A stretch of 64,000 nucleotides of DNA from contig CANDNT010000006.1 of assembly GCA_947387485.1 (NCBI GenBank), forward strand, positions 162,985 to 226,984. The letters run 5' to 3'. The notes beneath the pieces were generated by a model. The model did no database searches. It was not told the origin of the DNA and worked only from the letters and a program-made list of their open reading frames with translations. Positions 19,821-28,799 of this stretch are shown in pieces. The translations under genes and the position numbers were made by a program. This DNA is from Aquimarina rhabdastrellae. GTDB taxonomy: Bacteria; Bacteroidota; Bacteroidia; Flavobacteriales; Flavobacteriaceae. Numbering within the stretch: position 1 is the first letter of the stretch; every line of letters starts with the position of its first letter.

Positions 19821-20330
19821 TTAGATACCTAAATCTTTCTTTACGTCAGCCATTAAATCATAACCATCAGCCATGATGATTCCTGTACCAGTAGTAGAAT
19901 CAAGAACATATTGGTATCCTTTTGCTCTAGCAACTTTTTGTACAGAAGTACGAGCTTTTTCATAAATAGGCTTTAATAACTCAACTTTTTTCTTGTCGAT
20001 ATCTTTTAATGCATTAGCACGGTAATCTCCGATACTTTTTTCTGTAGCTTGAAGCTCTTGCATTCTTTTTGCGTTCTCTTCGTCAGTTTTAGTTTCAGCT
20101 TCTTGGCGGTATTTGTTAGTTGTATTTTGAAACTCTAAAATCATATTTCTGATCTCACCATCATAAGTCTTCTCTAATTTTTCTAACTCGCTAATAGCAG
20201 CTTTATAAGCAGGCATAGCTTCGATAAGTTCTTGAGATGCAATATGAGCTACTTTTGATTGTGCGTTCACAAAACTTGTTGCTCCCAATACCAATGCACA
20301 AGCTACTAATAGTGTTTTAAATTGTTTCAT
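19821..20330 (-). CDS. OmpH/Skp-family periplasmic chaperone
   Basis: A 169-aa protein with a signal peptide (about 1-23, ending FVNAQ), then a coiled-coil tentacle region (about 40-120) and the conserved C-terminal phrase GYQYVLDSTTG. Skp-type trimers hold unfolded outer-membrane proteins in the periplasm and deliver them to BAM. It is the second of two tandem ompH genes directly downstream of bamA, as is usual in Bacteroidota. Confidence 0.92.
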   Translation of the reverse strand: MKQFKTLLVACALVLGATSFVNAQSKVAHIASQELIEAMPAYKAAISELEKLEKTYDGEIRNMILEFQNTTNKYRQEAETKTDEENAKRMQELQATEKSIGDYRANALKDIDKKKVELLKPIYEKARTSVQKVARAKGYQYVLDSTTGTGIIMADGYDLMADVKKDLGI

Positions 20331-20374
20331 TTTTAGTAATATTAAGTGTTATAAATTTTATAATTGTGTTTAAT

Positions 20375-21205
20375 TTAATTATCGCTTTTTTCTTCTTGCT
20401 CTTTTAGCTTTTGTGCTTTTAGAGCAGCAATAGAATCTTTCTTTCTTTTACGTTCTGCTAGAAGTTTTGCACGGCGTTCTTCATATTCTTTCTTTTTAGC
20501 AGCTCTTGCTTTTTCTCTAGCAGCTTTACGTTCTTCTAGTAATTTTTCACGTTCAGTAATCTTAGCTTGTTGTGCTTTTTCACGTTCGGTTACTTCTTTT
20601 TCTTGCTCAACATTTCTAGATTCACCTTGTTCAATTTGTTTACGCTCCTTTTTGTTTTTAGCTTGTTTTCTTTTTGATGCACGATTAATTCTTAAAAGTA
20701 CTTGATCGCTTACGTCATATTTATCTGCAGAATACAACATCACAACATCAGCTGATTTATCAAAGATAAAATCATATCTTTTGCTTTTTGCTATTTCTTG
20801 TACCGCAGTGAAAACTTGATCTTGTACAGGTTGAATTAATCTCTTTTTTTGAAGAAAAAGATCTCCGTTAGGCCCAAATCTTTTTTGTTGGTAATCTAAG
20901 ATTTCTTTCTCTTTAAAATTAATATCTTCTTCACGTTCTTCAATAAGTTCTTTTGTTAATAACACACGTTCATTATTAAGATCTTTTCTCATTTGTTCAA
21001 CTTCCTTAAGAACAACTTCGACTTCAGTTTTCCATTTCTGAACTTTAGTTTCTAATTGTGCAGAAGCTTCACCGTATTCAGGAACGTTTTCTAAGATATA
21101 ATCCATATCGATATATCCTATACGTATTCCTCTTTGCGCAAAAATAGAAGCAGAAAAAGAAAGCCAACAAATAGTTGTTAATAAGAAAAGAACTCTTGTT
21201 TTCAT
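20375..21205 (-). CDS. OmpH/Skp-family protein with long charged C-terminal extension
   Basis: 276 aa from the ATG at 21205 (MKTRVLFLL, signal peptide to about FAQ); the longer ORF to 21277 overlaps the bamA stop region and lacks a signal. The Skp core (about 25-175) contains RIGYIDMDYILENVPEY and YDFIFDKSADVVMLY. After it comes a Lys/Glu/Arg-rich coiled-coil tail (about 180-276). The tail makes it about 100 residues longer than its tandem partner. The charged tail may bind envelope components; that is inference. Confidence 0.9.
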   Translation of the reverse strand: MKTRVLFLLTTICWLSFSASIFAQRGIRIGYIDMDYILENVPEYGEASAQLETKVQKWKTEVEVVLKEVEQMRKDLNNERVLLTKELIEEREEDINFKEKEILDYQQKRFGPNGDLFLQKKRLIQPVQDQVFTAVQEIAKSKRYDFIFDKSADVVMLYSADKYDVSDQVLLRINRASKRKQAKNKKERKQIEQGESRNVEQEKEVTEREKAQQAKITEREKLLEERKAAREKARAAKKKEYEERRAKLLAERKRKKDSIAALKAQKLKEQEEKSDN

Positions 21206-21240
21206 AATGTTATTTTGTTTATTGAAATAATCATGCCAAA

Positions 21241-23829
21241 TTAAAATTGCTGCCCTATGATAAAGTGAGTTTCCCAACCATTTGCTCCAGTACCTAATCC
21301 TGGTACAGGGTCAAATCCATAACCAAAGTCAATACCTAATAAACCAAAGGCAGGCATAAAGATACGTAGTCCAGCTCCGGCAGATCGACTAAGTTCAAAT
21401 GGGTTAAACCTTTTAAAACTGTCATAAGAGGCACCTCCTTCTATAAAACCAAGCATATAAATAGATGCTTGAGGCTTTAAAGTAATAGGGTAGCGTAACT
21501 CTAACGAGTATTTGTTATAAATTGTTGCCCCATCATTAGAACTATCTACATCTGTAGATCTACTTAAAGGGATAAGTGATTGATTAGGATATCCTCTTAA
21601 CGCTACAACTTCTCTACCATCAAGACTTCTTGCTCCTAAACCATCTCCTCCTACAAAGAAACGCTCAAAAGGAATATTACCTCTATCATTGTTATATGCT
21701 CCTAAGAATCCATATTCTGCTCTTGTTCTTAAAACTAATTTTTGATAAAGAGTAGTATACCATGTAGCATCAAACTTAATTTTATAGAATTCTAACCAAT
21801 CAAAACGTTCTTGATCAATTTCAGATATTCTTGCACGATCATCTGCATCAGCAGGATCTAAACCATCTCTTTCTTCTCTTAATGCTTTATAGTCAACTCC
21901 ATCAAATAATGAATATGGTAATGTAAGTTTAGCAACTAAATTAAATTCAGAACCACTTGTAGGAAATATAGGATTAGAAAACGTATTGTTTCGGTTTATC
22001 CCTATCGTATATGATAAGTTGTTAGAATAACCATCACCAAACGTAAATAAGTTAGTGTTATAATTCTTTAAATTATAATGTTGGAAACTCACGGCTTGAG
22101 ATAAAGTAAAATAGTTATCAGGCCAGTTTAAACGTTTTGCAATACCTAAAGAACCTCCTGTAATTAAAAACTTACTATTTCTATCAACATCACGAGTTCT
22201 GTTGTTGAATAAATATTGAATAGTATGAGAGAACGAAGATGATAATTGATAAGGCTTTTTACCACCTAACCATGGCTCAATAAAAGATAAGCTGTAAGTT
22301 TGGTATAAACGACTTGCTTGAGCTCTTACACGCAGCGTCTGTCCGTCTCCCATTGGTAATGGTTGATAAGCTTCTTTATTAAAAATATTTCTAATAGAGA
22401 AGTTATTAAATGCAAGACCTAAAGTCCCTACAAAACCACCACCACCAAAACCTCCTTGAAGCTCGATTTGGCTAGATCCTTTTTCTACAAGAGGGTAATT
22501 GATATCAACAGTACCAGCATTAGGATCTAAGTTTTGAAATTTAGGTTCTAACTGTTCTGGATCAAAGAAACCTAATTGACCTAATTCACGTACAGTACGA
22601 ATAACTAAATCTTTACTATAGCGCTCACCAGGCTTTGTTTTTAATTCTCTATAGATTACATGATCATTTGTTTTATCATTTCCAGATACAGTAATTTTAT
22701 TAAAATGAGCTAATTTTCCTTCACGAATACGAATTTCAAAATCAATAGTATCGTTCTTAATTGTAGTTTCTACAGGATTAATACTAGAGAATAAGTAACC
22801 ATTATTTTGATATAGGTTTGTTAAATCATCTGCATCAGGTTTAGTATTATCAGAAATTTGTTTTTCTAATAAAACACCATTGTAAACATCTCCTTTTTTG
22901 ATAACTAATTGACGAGCTAATTGTCTATCTGTATAAACACTATTTCCTAAGAAAGTGATATTACCAAAATAATATTTATTACCTTCTTCTACATTCATAT
23001 TAATGGTAACAGTCTCCTTATTGTTAGATAAAACTGTATCCATCACGATTCTAGCATCACGAAATCCTTTTTCTTTATATTTCTGAACGATATTAGATTT
23101 ATCCTCTTCATAGTCAGCTTTAATATATTTAGATCGTTTCCAAAACCTCCAGAAGCGTTTACGTTTAGTATTTTTCATGGTTGAACGAATCTTACTATTA
23201 GAAAGTTCGCTATTTCCATTAATAACTATATTTTTTACTTTAACACGATCACCTTTGTCAATACGAATAACCATCTTAACCTTGTTACTATTTTCAATAG
23301 TATCTTTAACAGGTATAGTGTTAATGGCTACCTTAGTATTTAAGTATCCATCTTTTCTATATTTATTAGTAATATAGTTACGAGTAGTAGTTAAAAGGTT
23401 TTCTGTAACCTTTGCACCTTTACGCAATTGATTATCTTTTATGAGATCTTCACGTTTACGTTTTTTAATACCATCAATTCTTACTTCAGTAAGTTCAGGA
23501 ACTTCTTGAATATTAATTTCGATATCGGCAATATCACCTTTTACATTAGTAAGATAAAAATTGATATCACTAAATAATTCTAAGTCCCATAACTTTTTTA
23601 TGATGCCACTAATTTTATCACCAGGTAGAAATATACGTTCGCCACTTCTTAAACCTGTAAAGGCAATGATGGTATTTTCATTATAGCTTACAGAACCTGT
23701 TACTTTTATTTCACCTAAAGTGTACTCTTTTCCATTAGAAATAGGGATACTACCTTGAGCTGAAAGTGGAGTTGACTGTAATAGAAATATACAAGACAAT
23801 AAGATTGCTACAAATATTCGTTTATGCAT
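21241..23829 (-). CDS. bamA: Outer membrane protein assembly factor BamA
   Basis: 862 aa. Start at 23829 (MHKRIFVAILL) gives a signal peptide. Five POTRA-like domains fill about 30-430, and the 16-strand Omp85 barrel fills the rest. Visible hallmarks are the barrel phrase VGGDGLGARSLDGR and a C-terminal strand ending in aromatic Phe (FIIGQQF). BamA inserts beta-barrel proteins into the outer membrane. It starts one base after the uppS stop codon, indicating one transcript with uppS and the two ompH genes. Confidence 0.95.
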   Translation of the reverse strand: MHKRIFVAILLSCIFLLQSTPLSAQGSIPISNGKEYTLGEIKVTGSVSYNENTIIAFTGLRSGERIFLPGDKISGIIKKLWDLELFSDINFYLTNVKGDIADIEINIQEVPELTEVRIDGIKKRKREDLIKDNQLRKGAKVTENLLTTTRNYITNKYRKDGYLNTKVAINTIPVKDTIENSNKVKMVIRIDKGDRVKVKNIVINGNSELSNSKIRSTMKNTKRKRFWRFWKRSKYIKADYEEDKSNIVQKYKEKGFRDARIVMDTVLSNNKETVTINMNVEEGNKYYFGNITFLGNSVYTDRQLARQLVIKKGDVYNGVLLEKQISDNTKPDADDLTNLYQNNGYLFSSINPVETTIKNDTIDFEIRIREGKLAHFNKITVSGNDKTNDHVIYRELKTKPGERYSKDLVIRTVRELGQLGFFDPEQLEPKFQNLDPNAGTVDINYPLVEKGSSQIELQGGFGGGGFVGTLGLAFNNFSIRNIFNKEAYQPLPMGDGQTLRVRAQASRLYQTYSLSFIEPWLGGKKPYQLSSSFSHTIQYLFNNRTRDVDRNSKFLITGGSLGIAKRLNWPDNYFTLSQAVSFQHYNLKNYNTNLFTFGDGYSNNLSYTIGINRNNTFSNPIFPTSGSEFNLVAKLTLPYSLFDGVDYKALREERDGLDPADADDRARISEIDQERFDWLEFYKIKFDATWYTTLYQKLVLRTRAEYGFLGAYNNDRGNIPFERFFVGGDGLGARSLDGREVVALRGYPNQSLIPLSRSTDVDSSNDGATIYNKYSLELRYPITLKPQASIYMLGFIEGGASYDSFKRFNPFELSRSAGAGLRIFMPAFGLLGIDFGYGFDPVPGLGTGANGWETHFIIGQQF

Positions 23830-23830
23830 A

Positions 23831-24568
23831 TTAGCTAAGTTGTTCACTCGTTTTTCCAAATCTTCTTTCTCTTTGTTGATAATTTAATACGGCCTCAAAT
23901 AAATCAGTTTTCCTAAAATCTGGCCAAAGTATTTTAGTAAAATATAATTCTGCATATGCAATTTGCCATAATAAGAAATTACTAATACGTTGTTCACCAC
24001 TTGTACGTATTAATAAATCCACATCTGGCAGGTTTTTGGTGTACAGATGCTCACTAATGACTGTTTCATTTATGAGATGTGGCGAAATTAAATTATTTTT
24101 TACTTTAATACTTATATCTTTTACAGTTTTTATCAGTTCTTCTCGACTACCATAGCTAAGAGCGAGTGTAACGGTAATTTGTGTATTATCTTTTGTTTGA
24201 TCAATAACATACAGTAATTCATTCTTTACCTTTTCTGGTAAAGCATCTAAATTTCCTATAGCGTTAAGCTTGATATTGTTTTTTTGAAGAGAGGCAACTT
24301 CTTTCTTTAAAGAATTGACAAGGAGCTTCATTAAAGCATCAACTTCTCGTTTTGGACGATTCCAGTTTTCTGTAGAAAAAGCATAAAGCGTTAAATATTT
24401 AACGCCAATTTCTGTACATGCTTCTACAGCCTCTTGTACTCCTTTTGCTCCGTTTTCATGCCCAATAGCCCTTAGGAGACCTTTCTTTTTTGCCCATCTC
24501 CCATTACCATCCATAATAATGGCAATATGATGTGGAATATTTGAATTAAGTTGTTCTTTTTGAGTCAT
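23831..24568 (-). CDS. uppS: Isoprenyl transferase (undecaprenyl diphosphate synthase)
   Basis: 245 aa. It makes the C55 lipid carrier for peptidoglycan and O-antigen from FPP and IPP. Motifs: IIMDGNGRWAKKKG (catalytic Asp), TLYAFSTENWNRP, and LLIRTSGEQRISNFLLWQ. The start at 24568 (MTQKEQ) is preferred over 24592, which would overlap the upstream porG-like gene. Tight linkage to bamA is conserved in Bacteroidota. Confidence 0.95.
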   Translation of the reverse strand: MTQKEQLNSNIPHHIAIIMDGNGRWAKKKGLLRAIGHENGAKGVQEAVEACTEIGVKYLTLYAFSTENWNRPKREVDALMKLLVNSLKKEVASLQKNNIKLNAIGNLDALPEKVKNELLYVIDQTKDNTQITVTLALSYGSREELIKTVKDISIKVKNNLISPHLINETVISEHLYTKNLPDVDLLIRTSGEQRISNFLLWQIAYAELYFTKILWPDFRKTDLFEAVLNYQQRERRFGKTSEQLS

Positions 24569-24573
24569 TTTTT

Positions 24574-25263
24574 TTAAAAAACACAATAACACGGTATCCT
24601 ACCCCAGGTATATGTTAAAGTTATACCTGTAAAAAAGTACCAGTCATTATTGTTTGTGTTACCAAATTTCAAAACATTATTTCCAGAAATGGATCTGCTA
24701 GGATCACTACCATCTAGATTATCTGTAAAGGTGTATCTCGCTCCAATTTCGGCACCGATTATCCAGTGTGTTCCAATTGTTTTTTTAACACCTACAACCA
24801 TAGGTATAGCCATACTCCATTCATCTCTAAAAGGGATAATATCATTATCTACATTACGAGCCATTTGATCATAATTAAATACTGTAATCCCTGTATATAA
24901 GTATGGAGTGAATTGAGGATCACCATCGTATAAATACCAATCCCAGAAATTAAATTCCATACCCAAAGAGACTTCTTTTACAGAGTTTTTAAACTCAAAA
25001 CCTCTTTCTTGACGGCGATCATCACCTTTTGAATCATCTCCATTAAGTTCTGCATATAAAAATGAAAACCTAAATGCGTGTCGTTTACTACGATTCCATT
25101 TTGCCAATGCTCCAAACGCAAAGTCATTTGGCGCAATATAATAAGTAGATCCTACATCTCCTACATAATTTGAACCACCAGCAAGTAGTCCTACTTCATA
25201 GGTTTGAGAAGTCATTGTTTCTGTAAAAAACAGAAGGATTATAAATGATGCTAAGTATCTCAT
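24574..25263 (-). CDS. porG: DUF6089 family protein, PorG-like
   Basis: 229 aa with a signal peptide (about 1-18) and a small beta-barrel of the DUF6089 family; phrases YEVGLLAGGSNYVGDVG and FDFWDWYLYDG-like segments are visible. In Porphyromonas gingivalis PorG, an outer-membrane component of the type IX secretion system, is encoded beside uppS, bamA and ompH genes as here. The assignment rests on that synteny plus the fold-like pattern. The stop lies five bases before the uppS ATG. Confidence 0.75.
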   Translation of the reverse strand: MRYLASFIILLFFTETMTSQTYEVGLLAGGSNYVGDVGSTYYIAPNDFAFGALAKWNRSKRHAFRFSFLYAELNGDDSKGDDRRQERGFEFKNSVKEVSLGMEFNFWDWYLYDGDPQFTPYLYTGITVFNYDQMARNVDNDIIPFRDEWSMAIPMVVGVKKTIGTHWIIGAEIGARYTFTDNLDGSDPSRSISGNNVLKFGNTNNNDWYFFTGITLTYTWGRIPCYCVF

Positions 25264-25362
25264 AGATTTTCAAAAGTTTGCAAATATAATAATTAACTTT
25301 ACTACTAAAGAATTTGATTGGAATAGTATGAATAAAAAACACTTTTAATACGATTTTATTGC

Positions 25363-26247
25363 CTAATTCCGCTTATCTTCACCCCATAACATCTTTTTTC
25401 TAAGTGTTTTTAAGAAGCTATTTCCTTCAAGAACAACCATGTTAATCTTAAAAGGTGCTTTTTTTATGACGATAGTAGTTTCGTTAGGTAAAGTATGAAT
25501 CCTTGAATCTAGAGAAATTAGATATTCATCCTCTCTACCTTCAATACCTAGCTTAATTTCTTTATCATCAGGTATAACAAGAGGTCTTGCATTAAGATTG
25601 TGAGGAGCAATAGGTGTTAAAACTATATTTTTTGCATCAGGCATGATTACAGGACCACCACAACTTAAAGAATAACCTGTAGATCCTGTAGGAGTAGAAA
25701 CAATTAATCCATCTGCCCAATATGAGGTTAAAAACTCATCATCAAGACTTGTATGTACTGTTATCATAGAAGTTGTATTTCGTCTACTAACAGCAATTTC
25801 ATTCATCGCAAAGTTTAATACGCCAAACTCTTCTTTCTCAGGGATAGTCTTTACAGTGAGCAAACTACGAGTAGAAATGGTAAAACGTTTTTCAAGAATA
25901 GCTTCTATACTTTCTTTAATTTCTTCTTTTTGAATTGTAGCCAAAAAACCTAAACGTCCAGTATTAATACCAGCAATAGGTATTCCTAAATCTCTTACAT
26001 ACGTAATGGTTTTTAATATAGTACCATCACCACCAATACTAAAAAATAGATCATAAGAATGATCCAGCTCTTCAAAAGTGCTAAAGTGAGAATATGTTTT
26101 ATCGATATCCTCATGCAAGTCAATTAACTCTAGAAATTTTTTTTCAATAACAACTTCAACTTGATGTTTATCCAGAGTCTCTAATAGTTGTTGAATATAA
26201 ATTCCAGAGTTTTCATGATAGAATTGACCATAAATCCCTATTTTCAT
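25363..26247 (-). CDS. nadK: NAD kinase
   Basis: 294 aa. It phosphorylates NAD to NADP in the cytoplasm. The catalytic motif GGDGTIL (in FFSIGGDGTILKTI, about 70-83) and NTGRLGFLA, plus the glycine-rich TPTGSTGYSLSCGG segment, identify the family. It precedes the porG-uppS-bamA run by about 100 bp on the same strand, likely part of the same or an adjacent transcription unit. Confidence 0.95.
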   Translation of the reverse strand: MKIGIYGQFYHENSGIYIQQLLETLDKHQVEVVIEKKFLELIDLHEDIDKTYSHFSTFEELDHSYDLFFSIGGDGTILKTITYVRDLGIPIAGINTGRLGFLATIQKEEIKESIEAILEKRFTISTRSLLTVKTIPEKEEFGVLNFAMNEIAVSRRNTTSMITVHTSLDDEFLTSYWADGLIVSTPTGSTGYSLSCGGPVIMPDAKNIVLTPIAPHNLNARPLVIPDDKEIKLGIEGREDEYLISLDSRIHTLPNETTIVIKKAPFKINMVVLEGNSFLKTLRKKMLWGEDKRN

Positions 26248-26314
26248 TGAGCTACTTAATTTTGTTTCCTATTCTAATTATTATAGAGGGTAAAGGTAAT
26301 AACAATATTTAGGG

Positions 26315-26971
26315 TTACATATCTAAATATCGTTTTAAATAATCAGAACGTTCTTTCAAGTCTTTTAAGAAAATATCTTCTTTGTGAGTTGAGATGACAT
26401 TATAATTATACCTTCTAAAAGTTTGAATGATATAATTGATATCACTATTCGTTATTTTAACAGTGATTTGAACCACGTCATTTTCTATTTTAGAAATGAA
26501 TAAACCTAGTACCTTGGCATCATTCGATTCTGCAATCTGACTAATTTCGCTAAAAGAATAATCAGATATACCTTTTTCTAGAACTAAAATGTCTCCAGCC
26601 TCACCTAGAAAAGGAGTGTCATTAAATAAAGTCATGACATCACTAAGCTCAAAATAACCTAGATAGGTATTCTCATAATCTAAGACAGGCATTATATTAG
26701 AATTGTTTTGAGCAAAGGCTTCAAGTATATCAAGCCAATTTGCATCATCTCTTACAAAGAACCCTTCAAAAGCATATTGGTATTCTTTTAAAGTATTGTC
26801 ACTGTCAAAACAACGTATATCAGCTTCAGCTATACACCCCAAATAGGTCTTGTCTTTAAGAACAGGAAAATGAGAATAAGTAAGTTCGTTAAAGAAAACT
26901 TGTGCCTCAGAGATTTCAGAATCAATGGATAAAGGCAAAATCTCGTTTATAATGTGTAATTGTGCATTCAT
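26315..26971 (-). CDS. CBS domain-containing protein
   Basis: A 218-aa cytoplasmic protein with a CBS pair (about 15-130: PLSIDSEISEAQVFFNEL and NSNIMPVLDYENTYLGYFELSDVM) and a C-terminal ACT-like stretch (about 145-215). CBS pairs bind adenine nucleotides and act as energy or ligand sensors. It is upstream of nadK on the same strand with 67 bp between, which hints at shared expression. Partner unknown. Confidence 0.85.
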   Translation of the reverse strand: MNAQLHIINEILPLSIDSEISEAQVFFNELTYSHFPVLKDKTYLGCIAEADIRCFDSDNTLKEYQYAFEGFFVRDDANWLDILEAFAQNNSNIMPVLDYENTYLGYFELSDVMTLFNDTPFLGEAGDILVLEKGISDYSFSEISQIAESNDAKVLGLFISKIENDVVQITVKITNSDINYIIQTFRRYNYNVISTHKEDIFLKDLKERSDYLKRYLDM

Positions 26972-27066
26972 CAGATAAAGGCATTTTTATGCAAAATAAT
27001 GAAAAATAGAGAACTTAAAGCATTTTCAAGTTTGTATTTTTGTAATCAAAATAATTGTACAAGTTC

Positions 27067-27780
27067 ATGACAAAATTAAGTGTTAATATAAATAAGATAG
27101 CTACGTTACGTAATTCAAGAGGAGGAGATGTACCTAACTTGTTACAAGTAGCAAAAGATATTGAGCGTTTCGGAGGAGAAGGAATAACTATTCACCCTAG
27201 ACCAGACGAAAGACATATACGATATCAAGATGCACATGATTTAAAACCTATTGTAACTACAGAATATAATATAGAGGGGAATCCAATTCCTAAGTTTATT
27301 GATTTAGTATTAGAAGTTAAGCCTACTCAAGTAACATTGGTTCCAGATGCTGTTGATGCAATTACTAGTAATGCAGGATGGGATACAGTAAAACATAAAG
27401 ACTATTTAATAGAAGTAATTGAAGAGTTTAAGCGAAATGGAATTCGTACATCTATTTTTGTAGATCCGGTTGAAAATATGATAGAAGGCGCAAAGGAAAC
27501 AGGAACTGATCGTATTGAATTATATACTGAAGCTTATGCAGATGGTTATAAAGTAGGAAATAAAGAAGCTATATTGCCATATACTAAATGTGCAAAATTA
27601 GCACTTGATCTAGGGTTAGGAATAAATGCAGGACATGATTTATCTCTAGATAATATTAAGTTTTTTAAAGAAAACATTCCAGGACTTCTCGAAGTGTCTA
27701 TTGGACATGCTTTGATTAGTGAATCTTTGTATTTGGGGTTAGAAAATGTAGTAAATATGTATCTAAGAAAATTAAAATAG
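27067..27780 (+). CDS. pdxJ: Pyridoxine 5'-phosphate synthase
   Basis: 237 aa. It condenses 3-amino-2-oxopropyl phosphate with deoxyxylulose 5-phosphate to give pyridoxine phosphate. The hallmarks are [31 protein letters not shown] and the C-terminal [13 protein letters not shown]. The start at 27067 (MTKLSVN) fits the family better than the upstream ATG at 27055. A TATTTTTG -7 box lies at 27035-27042. It is followed 3 bp later by a hydrolase gene. Confidence 0.95.
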   Translation: MTKLSVNINKIATLRNSRGGDVPNLLQVAKDIERFGGEGITIHPRPDERHIRYQDAHDLKPIVTTEYNIEGNPIPKFIDLVLEVKPTQVTLVPDAVDAITSNAGWDTVKHKDYLIEVIEEFKRNGIRTSIFVDPVENMIEGAKETGTDRIELYTEAYADGYKVGNKEAILPYTKCAKLALDLGLGINAGHDLSLDNIKFFKENIPGLLEVSIGHALISESLYLGLENVVNMYLRKLK

Positions 27781-27783
27781 CTT

Positions 27784-28554
27784 ATGAAGTTACACGGGAA
27801 CATAATAGGAGAAGGGAAAGCTTTTTTAATCCTGCATGGTTTTTTAGGTATGGGGGATAATTGGAAAACCTTGGGAAAGAAAATTGCAGAACAAGGATAT
27901 CAAGTACACCTAATTGATCAGCGAAATCACGGAAGAAGTCCACATAGTGAAACTTTTAATTATGAAGCATTAGTCGAAGATTTAAAAGAATACTGTGATG
28001 ATCACAACTTGAGCGAAGTGATTTTATTAGGACATTCTATGGGAGGAAAAACAGCGATGCTTTTTTCAACTACTTATCCAGAAATGATTGAAAAGCTGAT
28101 TATTGCTGACATAGGACCTAAGTTTTATCCTCAACATCATCAAACCATATTAGAAGGACTAACAGCATTATCTCAATCTGAAGAAGGACTATCTTCTAGA
28201 AAGAAAGCTGAAGAGTGTTTATCCTCTTATATAAAAGAACCAGGTGTGCGTCAATTTTTATTAAAAAGTGTCTATTGGGAAGAAAAAGGAAAGTTAGGAT
28301 TACGATTTAACTTACCAGCATTAATTGATAATATAGAAGAAATAGGAAAGCCATTAGCAAAGGAGAAAAGGTACGAAAGAACTGTTTTATTTATGAGAGG
28401 AGGGAATTCAAATTACATACTTCAAGAAGATGAAGCAGATTTAAAAAAACATTTTCCGTTAGCCCAAATAACAACAATAGCAAATGCAGGACATTGGTTA
28501 CATGCAGAACAACCAGTAGCTTTTTTTAATAAAGTAATGAATTATGTAGAATAG
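27784..28554 (+). CDS. Alpha/beta hydrolase, YbfF-like
   Basis: A 256-aa cytosolic hydrolase. The nucleophile elbow GHSMGGK (Ser85), oxyanion segment HGFLGMGDNW (about 18-27) and catalytic His in NAGHWLHAEQP (about 241) are all present. The pattern matches the YbfF esterase family. It starts 3 bp after the pdxJ stop, so the two are cotranscribed; the physiological substrate is unknown. Confidence 0.88.
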   Translation: MKLHGNIIGEGKAFLILHGFLGMGDNWKTLGKKIAEQGYQVHLIDQRNHGRSPHSETFNYEALVEDLKEYCDDHNLSEVILLGHSMGGKTAMLFSTTYPEMIEKLIIADIGPKFYPQHHQTILEGLTALSQSEEGLSSRKKAEECLSSYIKEPGVRQFLLKSVYWEEKGKLGLRFNLPALIDNIEEIGKPLAKEKRYERTVLFMRGGNSNYILQEDEADLKKHFPLAQITTIANAGHWLHAEQPVAFFNKVMNYVE

Positions 28555-28578
28555 CTTAATTAAACAATATTAAAATGA

Positions 28579-28618
28579 AAAAAGTTTTAAACTCAAATAA
28601 AGTTTGAAACTTTTTTTT
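28579..28618 (+). terminator. Rho-independent terminator after pdxJ operon
   Basis: A 15-bp stem (28579-28593 with 28601-28615, one G-T pair, 7-nt loop) followed by eight T. It ends the pdxJ-hydrolase unit. Confidence 0.88.
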
Positions 28619-28653
28619 GAACTTTAATGAATCGATTAATGTAATATTTGTTA

Positions 28654-28723
28654 TGCATGCATAGTAAATATGTTAAAAAAACAAGGAAAAATATTGTGCA
28701 TGCATAATAAATACATTAAAAAA
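28654..28723 (+). promoter_or_regulatory. Pair of 27-bp direct repeats abutting the fadL-type promoter
   Basis: Copies at 28654-28680 and 28697-28723 match at 24 of 27 positions and are spaced 43 bp start to start (about four helical turns). Each begins TGCATGCATA, a palindromic core. The second copy ends directly before the TTG -33 box of the downstream promoter. This layout suggests activator sites. Confidence 0.6.
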
Positions 28724-28753
28724 TTGCGAAATATGTAAAATATGTTAAATTTG
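28724..28753 (+). promoter_or_regulatory. Bacteroidota-type promoter of the FadL-type gene
   Basis: TTG at 28724-28726, 19-bp spacer, then a perfect TAAATTTG -7 box at 28746-28753. The start codon at 28800 lies about 46 bp downstream. Confidence 0.7.
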
Positions 28754-28799
28754 AGTGCTTGTAATTTTTTGAAAAACTAAGAAAACAAACAAATTTATT

